A program made the position numbers and the translations under genes. Positions 1 through 5,549 of a stretch of DNA of 7,363 nucleotides are shown piece by piece. Below the pieces are notes generated by a model that was given only the letters and a program-made list of their open reading frames with translations, ran no database searches and was not told the origin of the DNA. Every line of letters starts with the position of its first letter. Position 1 is the first letter of the stretch. Origin of the DNA: Candidatus Altimarinota bacterium (lineage in GTDB: Bacteria > Patescibacteriota > Gracilibacteria > GCA-2401425 > JAJOLG01); assembly GCA_021129445.1 (NCBI GenBank), contig JAJOLG010000045.1, forward strand, positions 1 through 7,363, written 5' to 3'.

Positions 1-1476
1 GAAGGTCTTCCATTTTACAAATTTTTTTATGAAAATAAAATTTATGCTCAATTTTGATATGCAAATGACTTAATTTGAGAAATTAAAAAAACAAAAGACA
101 TTGAAAAAATAAAACACTTAACAGAAGAATTACAAAATTTAGAAATTTTTAAGAATGAACTAAATTGACATCCAAGAACAAAAACAGAATTTGATTTTTT
201 TGAGTCAATTAAAGATTTAAAAGCAAAAATTAAAAGTTTTGAAAAATGATTAAGGGTTGGATGAAAAATTGATGAAAAAATGTTAAAAAATATTGAAGAT
301 TGAATTTCTGAAAAAATGAAATTTTCATCAAAAATTTATGAAAAATTTAAAAAATTTATTGATTTTAGATGGGGGATGTGAGAGAAAATTTTTTGACAAA
401 AAAAAGAAAACCTCTCACCACAAGAAAAAATAAAATTACAAAAAATTTCTCAAATTGATAAAAAATTATTGTGATTAGAAGCAGAAAAATTTTTAAAACT
501 TGAAGCAAAAAATTTTACTCCTGAAAAAATTTCTGAAATTTTAAAATGAAAATCTGAAAAATTTTTTGAAGCAGAAAAGAAAGCTGAAAAAGAAATTGTG
601 TGAAAAATTGATGAAATTAAAAAATTTGCAAAAGAAAATAATTTAAACATAAAATCTCCTGAAATCCAAAAGAAAATTCAGAAATTAAATGATGAATTAT
701 CAAAAATTATTGAAAATAAAACAAAAATTTTTAAGAAAATAAATGAATTATTTTCTTGATTGCCTGAAAAATATCAAACACCTGAATTAATTTCTTCGAT
801 TAAAAAATTCAAAAATTGAACATTTTTGGTGAAAATTAAAGATTGAATAATTCAAAGATGAAAACTTGCTGTGATAATGTGAGCGGTAATGGTTTGAACA
901 GATACATTTTTAAATCGTGAAAAAATCGCTGAAAATCCTGAACAAGAATTGGCAAAAATTTTACAAGATTTGTGACCGGACATGGTTCAGTTGTTGATTG
1001 ATATTTTGCCATTTGTCTGAACTTGATCAAATTTTTATGCAGGTTTTACAGGAGAGGAGTCTTACACTTGAAAAGATGTTTCTTGATGATGGGAAAGAAC
1101 TTCAAATTTCTTATTTTGAACGGCTTGATTGGTGATGGATACATTGACAATTACCGGAATTTGAGCAACAGTTTGAATACCTTGAAGAATTACACTTGCG
1201 GTATCAAAATTGTGATTGAAATGAAAAAAAGCAGAAGAAATGACAAAAGCCTTAAAACTTACAGTTGAAAAAATTTCAGCAATTGCAGAAAAAACATCTT
1301 GGATGGAAGTTGCTAAAAATTTTAAAAAAATTCTTTCTACAAAAAAATTTCAAGCTGAAAAAGTTGCAAATTATGCAACTTATTGATGAATGGCGACGAT
1401 GATTTGATGAGGTGCGATGAATTATTATTATTCGCCAGATTGAAATATTGAAGTAAATAAAAAATTAGAAAATTAA
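1..1476 (+). CDS. Hypothetical coiled-coil-rich protein with PT-TG-like hydrophobic C-terminal region (5' partial)
   Basis: The open frame enters from the left edge and ends at TAA 1474-1476, giving 491 visible residues; the start lies outside the window. About 35 in-frame TGA codons must be read as Gly. Residues 1 to about 275 are very rich in Lys, Glu, Ile and Phe and look like long charged helices or coiled coil. A hydrophobic segment follows at about 288-299. Residues 334-371 have the pattern DILPFVGTGSNFYAGFTGEE, then YTGKDVSGGWER. This resembles the pre-toxin TG (PT-TG) segment found upstream of toxin domains in polymorphic toxins, but that match is from memory of the motif. A hydrophobic stretch at 373-400 and a Gly-rich one at 461-477 (ending NYYY) could span membranes. 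No catalytic motif was recognised. A 102-bp gap separates it from the next ORF. The reading frame is certain; the function is unknown. Confidence 0.85.
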
Positions 1477-1519
1477 CAAAAACCATTTTTCAAAAAAAAT
1501 GCAAGAAAAATCAATTTTA

Positions 1520-1547
1520 AAAATATTTTTTTTAAGTAAAATATTTT
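1520..1547 (+). terminator. Possible AT-only hairpin after the coiled-coil gene
   Basis: Two copies of AAAATATTTT (1520-1529 and 1538-1547) are separated by 8 nt. Each copy is its own reverse complement, so they can pair as a 10-bp stem 43 bp after the stop codon. The stem contains only A and T and is not followed by a clear U-tract. It may simply reflect base composition. Confidence 0.2.
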
Positions 1548-1553
1548 GATTTA

Positions 1554-1577
1554 AAAAATAAAAATAAAAATAAAAAT
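1554..1577 (+). repeat. Tandem AAAAAT x4 in the leader of the 58-residue ORF
   Basis: Four perfect tandem copies of the 6-mer AAAAAT end one base before the ATG at 1579. The tract sits where a ribosome binding site would be, and no Shine-Dalgarno sequence is present. Similar A-rich leaders precede gatA, the ferredoxin oxidoreductase gene and ftsH in this window, so the tract probably acts as an A-rich translation leader and not as a mobile or variable repeat. Confidence 0.5.
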
Positions 1578-1578
1578 T

Positions 1579-1755
1579 ATGAAACCTGAATTAAATTTAA
1601 TTAACGAAATGAGAGTTGAGAATATTTACAGAAAATTTAATAAAAAAAATAAAAATCATTTAAGACAAGCTTTTGATTTTGATATTTTAAATGAAGAATT
1701 TTCTGAGGACAGCAGAACAAATATTGTTCATTATTTTGAACAGATGAAAAAATAA
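1579..1755 (+). CDS. Small hypothetical protein, 58 residues
   Basis: The ORF runs from ATG 1579 to TAA 1753-1755 and has no TGA, so it is open under either code. The product begins MKPELNLINEMRVENIYRK and ends NIVHYFEQMKK. It is hydrophilic, charged and probably helical, with no signal peptide or membrane segment. It contains no glycine. I do not recognise a family. Support for a real gene comes from the A-rich leader ending in AAAAATTATG, the same string that precedes gatA on the other strand, and from codon use (AAT, GAA, ATT) like the neighbours. Its stop codon directly abuts that of convergent rsmI. It is short, so a chance ORF remains possible. Confidence 0.55.
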   Translation: MKPELNLINEMRVENIYRKFNKKNKNHLRQAFDFDILNEEFSEDSRTNIVHYFEQMKK

Positions 1756-1773
1756 TTATTTTTCAATAATTAT
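1752..1773. terminator. Perfect 9-bp AT hairpin across the convergent stop codons
   Basis: ATAATTATT (1752-1760) and AATAATTAT (1765-1773) are exact reverse complements around a TTTC loop. The hairpin covers the stop codons of both the 58-residue ORF (1753-1755) and rsmI (1756-1758), so it could act on transcripts from either side. The stem has no G-C pairs and would be weak, so its role as a terminator is inferred from position only. Confidence 0.3.
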
Positions 1774-2445
1774 CACAAATTCTCATTTTGGGTTTTCGAA
1801 TTTTTTTAAACATTCATCTGCATTTCAATAAAAAAATTCTTCAAATTTTTTCGTTAATTCACGAGAAACCAAAATTTTTTTCTCTTTTCAAAAAATTTTT
1901 TTTACTTGCTCAAATAATTTTTTAACACGATGGACAGATTCATAAAAAACCACCGTGTTTTTTTGATTTTCTAAAATTTCTCTCAAAAAAGATTCTCTTC
2001 ATTTTTTTGCTGGAATAAATCACAAATATGTGAATTGATTTATTGGAAGTCAAGAGCCTTGAAGCGCTGTTAAAAATGCGGAACATCAAGGAATTGGCTC
2101 AATTTTTATTCATTCTTTCCTTGCTTTGCTTGTGATTTCGTAGGCCGGGTCTGAAATTCAAGGTGTTCAAGCATCGGAAATAATTGCAACAGATTTTCAT
2201 TTTCGCAAGATTTCCATAATTTTTTCAACTTTTGAGTCGTTTGAGTATGAATGGAAAGAAATTAATTTTGATTTTTCTTCTCAATTTTCATCAATTTTTT
2301 TTGAAGAAATTTTAAGTTTTTGCAATAATAATCAAGAATGTCTTGTGTCTTCGCAAGCGATAAAATCAACATTTTTTAATGTTTTTATAGCTCTAAAAGT
2401 AATATCTTCAATATTTCAAATTGGTGTTGAAACGATATAAAGCAT
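1756..2445 (-). CDS. rsmI: 16S rRNA (cytidine-1402-2'-O)-methyltransferase RsmI
   Basis: RsmI transfers a methyl group from S-adenosylmethionine to the 2'-OH of C1402 in 16S rRNA, in the decoding centre. With TGA as Gly the frame encodes 229 residues starting MLYIVSTPIGNIEDITFRAI, the N-terminal signature of the family. It is followed by FIACEDTRHSG, the SAM-site segment AIISDAGTPGISDPAYE, and PIPGCSAFLTALQGSGLP. The C-terminal half has FLGFIPAKKGR-like and VVFYESVHRV segments, typical of this tetrapyrrole-methylase-fold enzyme. The protein ends at GEFVIIIEK, where longer homologues (about 280 residues in E. coli) continue into a small C-terminal domain, so that domain is absent. The start lies 9 nt after the stop of the upstream small gene, with no Shine-Dalgarno. 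It is the last gene of the gatA operon. One CGA codon (2203-2205) falls where Arg is common in the family. Confidence 0.93.
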
Positions 2446-2454
2446 AAAAATTTA

Positions 2455-2604
2455 TTAAAAAAGTGTGTAAACAAAAGGTGCGACAATACTTCACGGTGCG
2501 ATTACGATTAAAACTCATAAAATTAAACTGAAAAAAAATATTGGTAAAAGCCAAAATTTTTTTCTTTTTTTTAAAAATTTCCAAAGTTCAGTAATTATTT
2601 CCAT
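2455..2604 (-). CDS. DUF5989-like small membrane protein, 49 residues
   Basis: The 49-residue product starts MEIITELWKFLKKRKKFWLL, continues through a hydrophobic helix (about residues 17-36), and ends APGSIVAPFVYTLF. This matches the DUF5989 pattern as I know it: an amphipathic basic N-terminus with ELW.FLK.RKK, one membrane span, and a GS.VAPF.YTLF tail. Gly30 and Gly38 are TGA codons, while Trp8 and Trp18 are TGG. It probably inserts in the cytoplasmic membrane; its biochemical role is unknown. In other bacteria this family is often next to SxtJ-like and carbamoyltransferase genes. Here it lies between gatA (10 nt upstream) and rsmI (9 nt downstream). The ATG is preceded by AATAAAAAA and no Shine-Dalgarno. 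The family call is from recalled similarity. Confidence 0.8.
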
Positions 2605-2614
2605 TTTTTTATTG

Positions 2615-4084
2615 TTAAAATAGTTTTCTTTCAAATTTAATTTCTTTTTCCATTAAATTTCAAATATTAAAAATTGTTTCTTCGTCAAACATTTTTCACA
2701 TAATTTGTGCTCAAACTGGTAATTTTCAAGCCATTCAGACAGGAAGTGAAAGCGATGGAATTCAAACTAAATTTACTGGAACTGTAAAAATATCTTGCAT
2801 GTACATTTCCAAATCGCTTCAAATTTCTCAAATTCAAAATGCAGGAGTTGGAGAAACCGGTGCAAAAATTGCATCAACTTCATTAAAAGCTTTATCGAAT
2901 CACATTTTTATTAAATTTCTAACCTTTGCAGCTTTTTTGAAATATGCATCAATTGCAGAAGCTGAAAGTGTAAAAGTTCACATCATTATTGCCTTTTTCA
3001 CCTCGTGTCAAAAACCTTGCGTTCTTGAATTTAAATAAATTTCATCAAGAGTTTTTCATTCTACTTGAACTCAATATTTTATTCATTCATACTTTGAAAG
3101 ATTTGAAGAAACCTCAGATTTTGCCAAAATATAATATGTATTAATTGCATATTTTAGCTCTGGAATTGAAACTTCAACAATTTCAGCTCATAAATTTTTT
3201 AAAATTTTTAGAGAATTTTCAAAAGAATTTTTTACATCTTGATTAAAATTTTCTCAATTTAAAATTTCAGAAAATTCTTTTATAACTCAAATTTTTTTTC
3301 ATTTTATATCTTGATTTAGAGATTTTTGCAAATTTTCAACATAATTTTCATCTTCTAAATTTTTAATTTCAGTTTTCATCAAAGTTGAATCTTTTCAATC
3401 TTGTCAAGAAATCGCATCAAGTACAATCGCACAATCTTCAACAGATTTTGCAATTGGTCAAACTGTGTCAAATGATGATCAGTAAGAAATTACTCAAAAT
3501 CTTGAAACTCTTCAATAAGTAGGTTTTAATCAAACAACCCCGCAGAATCAAGCTGGCTGGCGAATTGATCATCAAGTATCGGTTCAGATTGAAAAAACAC
3601 ACTCGTCAGAAGCCACAGAGCTTGCAGACCCTCACGAAGATCATCAAGTGACTTTTGACAAATCCCATGGATTTTTTGTTTCTTTTAATGCCGAATTTTC
3701 GCAAGACGATCACATCGCAAACTCATCTAAATTCACTTTTCAAAGACAATTTGAATTTTGTAATTTGTCAGAAACTGTCGCATTATAAGGTGGAACAAAA
3801 TTTTCCAAAATTTTTGATCCAGCAGTTGTTTTTAATCATTTTGTACAAATTAAATCCTTCATTGAATATGGAATTCAAGTTAGAGGATTTGAAAAATCTC
3901 ATTTTTCATCGATTTTTTTCGCTTGTTCAAGTGCTTTTTCTTTATTTAAAGTTAAAAAACTTCAAATTTCTCAATCTATTTTTTCTATTCTTTCAAAAAA
4001 TTCTTCTGTTAATTTTTCAGAAGTAATCTCTCAATTTTTCAATTTTTTATTTAATTCTAAAATTTTTCATCTAAAATTTTCCAT
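2615..4084 (-). CDS. gatA: Asp-tRNA(Asn)/Glu-tRNA(Gln) amidotransferase subunit A (GatA)
   Basis: GatA is the glutaminase subunit of GatCAB. It hydrolyses glutamine and passes ammonia to GatB, which amidates Glu-tRNA(Gln) and/or Asp-tRNA(Asn) in the cytosol. With TGA as Gly the gene encodes 489 residues, a normal length. The amidase-signature Ser-cisSer-Lys triad is visible: Lys76 in [13 protein letters not shown], cis-Ser150 in GGSSGGSAS, and nucleophile Ser173 in TDTGGSIRQPAGFCG. Other family segments are [45 protein letters not shown] and GKLPVGAQIMGK. The start at 4084 follows an A-rich leader ending AAAAATTATG and gives the usual short helical N-terminus before [15 protein letters not shown]. 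It heads a leftward operon with the DUF5989-like gene and rsmI. gatB and gatC are not in the window. Confidence 0.96.
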
Positions 4085-4220
4085 AATTTTTATTTTTTTT
4101 ATAAATTTTTTATTTATTCAAAAAAAAATTTTTTCAGAGGCAAGAAAAAATTTATTTTTTATTAAAAAATTTTTTTGACATAAAAAAAAATTTTAATGAA
4201 ATGAAAAAAAGAAAAAAATT
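4085..4220. promoter_or_regulatory. Divergent AT-rich intergenic region between gatA and korB
   Basis: This 136-bp gap between divergent starts must hold the promoters for both operons. It is almost pure A and T apart from a small patch at 4135-4144 (CAGAGGCAAG). A perfect TTGACA lies at 4175-4180 on the plus strand, but no good -10 box occurs 16-18 bp downstream. On the minus strand a TATAAA-like box (4103 to 4098) lies 13 bp before the gatA ATG, without a convincing -35. No ORF or RNA gene was recognised. The promoter boxes are weak evidence in such AT-rich DNA; the regional role rests on gene orientation. Confidence 0.5.
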
Positions 4221-5096
4221 ATGTCAGAAAAAAAATATTCATCAAAAGATTATTGAACAAAAAATCAGCCAACTTGGTGTCCGTGATGTGGTGATTTTAC
4301 AATTTTAAACTCATTAAAATGAGCTTTAAATAATTTACAAATCGCACCAGAAAAAACGGTTTTGGTGGCGTGAATTTGATGTGGTTCTTTGATGCCGTAT
4401 TGGGTAAAAACCTATTGAATGTGTACCTTGCACGGTCGTTCAATCCCTGTTGCAAAATGAGTAAAATTGGCAAATAACGACTTGACAGTTATTGTAAATG
4501 CTGGTGATTGAGATAGTTTATGAATTTGACTTGGGCATTTTTCGCATTGCTTTAGAAGAAATTTAGATATTACAATTTTAATTGATAATAATTGAATTTA
4601 TTGACTTACAAAATGACAAACTTCACCAACTTCTCAAAAATTAACATTTTCATCATCAACTCCATTTTGAAGCATTGAAACACCTGTAAATGGTCTCGCT
4701 CTTGCGACTTTGATGGGTGCAACTTTTGTTGCAAGGGGATTTACATGAGATCAAAAATGATTAACCGCAATTATTGAAGAAGCGATAAAACATAAATGAA
4801 CAGCAGTAATTGATATTTTACAACCTTGTGTGACTTTTAATAAAGTTGAAACTTATGAATTTTATTTCGATAAAGTTGAAGATTTAGAGAAAAATACTTG
4901 AAAAAAAATAATTTCTTCGAGAGAGGAGGCTGTAAAAATTTTATCAACTCCGCAAGAAAAAATTCCTGTGTGAATTTTTTATAAAGAAGACTTGTCGACT
5001 TATGAAAATCAATGTTTTCAATTAGAAAAATGACCTTTGGTTTCACAAGATATTGAAAATATTGATGTTGAAAAAATTATGAAAAAATTTAGTTAA
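4221..5096 (+). CDS. korB: 2-oxoacid:ferredoxin oxidoreductase, beta (TPP-binding) subunit
   Basis: This subunit binds thiamine diphosphate and a 4Fe-4S cluster, and takes part in CoA-dependent oxidative decarboxylation of a 2-oxoacid with electrons passed to ferredoxin. The 291-residue product, a usual length, has PTWCPGCGDF near the start (Cys20, Cys23), GIGCGS (Cys54) and ILQPCVTFNK (Cys203), the four expected cluster ligands. The TPP/metal motif is GDGD (95-98) followed by DNNGIYGLTKGQTSPTSQ from residue 122. In the CPGC segment Trp is TGG, one Gly is TGA and the next is GGT, a clean internal check of the code. The substrate (2-oxoglutarate, pyruvate or another) cannot be told from the sequence, so the symbol is provisional. 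The partner alpha subunit, normally directly upstream, is absent: upstream is divergent gatA. The leader is A-rich (GAAAAAAATTATG), without a Shine-Dalgarno. Confidence 0.92.
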
Positions 5097-5101
5097 GTTT
5101 T

Positions 5102-5485
5102 ATGAATTTTATAAAAAAAATTATCCTCGGAATTTTGGCATCGTCACTTTCAGTTTACGCAACAGTCTATTATTTTCCTGAATATTTAACAGTTGAATGA
5201 TGATTGTATGCTTTTGCGATTATTTGAATAATTTTTTGAATTTTAAATTATTTTATTAAACCAATTTTAAAAATTATTTCATTGCCCTTAATATTTATTT
5301 CTGCTTGATTATTTACTTTTTTAATAAATTGAGCGGTAATTTATATGACTGAATATTTTATAAAATGAATGCCGAATTTATGAGTTGTTTTTCACATAAA
5401 TTGATGATTTCTGTCATATATTATTGTTGCGATTGTTTTGTGAACAATAAATTATATCACACATTGGTTTGTGGATATAAAATAA
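5102..5485 (+). CDS. YvlD / phage holin family 4-like membrane protein
   Basis: The 127-residue protein has four likely membrane helices at about 6-25, 34-52, 58-82 and 101-118. The central NYFIKPILKIISLPLIFISA, followed by GLFTFLINGAVIYM, matches the pattern of the YvlD/Phage_holin_4_2 family (LN...KP......LP......G....IN). These are small integral membrane proteins widespread in bacterial chromosomes; despite the family name they are not evidence of a prophage, and their function is poorly defined. About a dozen TGA codons read as Gly, including Gly-Gly pairs in the first loop and before the last helix. The ATG lies 5 nt after the korB stop, so the two are probably cotranscribed. No functional link to the oxidoreductase is evident. 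Confidence 0.8.
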
Positions 5486-5514
5486 AATTTTTTTGATTAA
5501 GAGAAAAAAAATTT
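5485..5514 (+). terminator. Possible AT hairpin between the YvlD-like gene and ftsH
   Basis: AAATTTTTTT (5485-5494) and AAAAAAATTT (5505-5514) are exact reverse complements around a 10-nt loop, directly after the TAA of the YvlD-like gene. The position suits a terminator, but the stem has only A-U pairs and overlaps the proposed -35 box for ftsH, so chance is a real alternative. Confidence 0.22.
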
Positions 5515-5521
5515 ATATATT
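5493..5521 (+). promoter_or_regulatory. Candidate sigma-70-type promoter for ftsH
   Basis: TTGATT (5493-5498) and TATATT (5516-5521) are separated by 17 bp, the optimal spacing, and match the -35 and -10 consensus at 4/6 and 5/6 positions. Transcription would start near 5528 and leave a leader of about 22 nt before the ftsH ATG. The 64-bp gap after the YvlD-like gene fits a separate promoter. Such matches are common by chance at this base composition. Confidence 0.42.
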
Positions 5522-5549
5522 TTAAAAAATAAAAAATAATTTTAAAAAA

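Noticed and set aside
1023-1268. 81-residue plus-strand ORF.
   Set aside because: It lies in another frame inside the coiled-coil/PT-TG-like gene, whose main frame runs through with code 25; no family resemblance.
2799-3038. 79-residue plus-strand ORF.
   Set aside because: Antisense shadow of gatA.
3655-4026. 123-residue hydrophobic plus-strand ORF that could look like a membrane protein.
   Set aside because: It is antisense to the N-terminal half of gatA; its Phe/Leu richness comes from the complement of Lys/Glu codons.
4085-4220. Replication origin or CRISPR leader suggested by long A and T tracts.
   Set aside because: No DnaA-box set or spaced repeats are seen; the tracts match ordinary intergenic DNA of this genome between divergent genes.
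5102-5485. Prophage holin.
   Set aside because: The family is named for phage holins but is mostly chromosomal, and no phage genes surround it.
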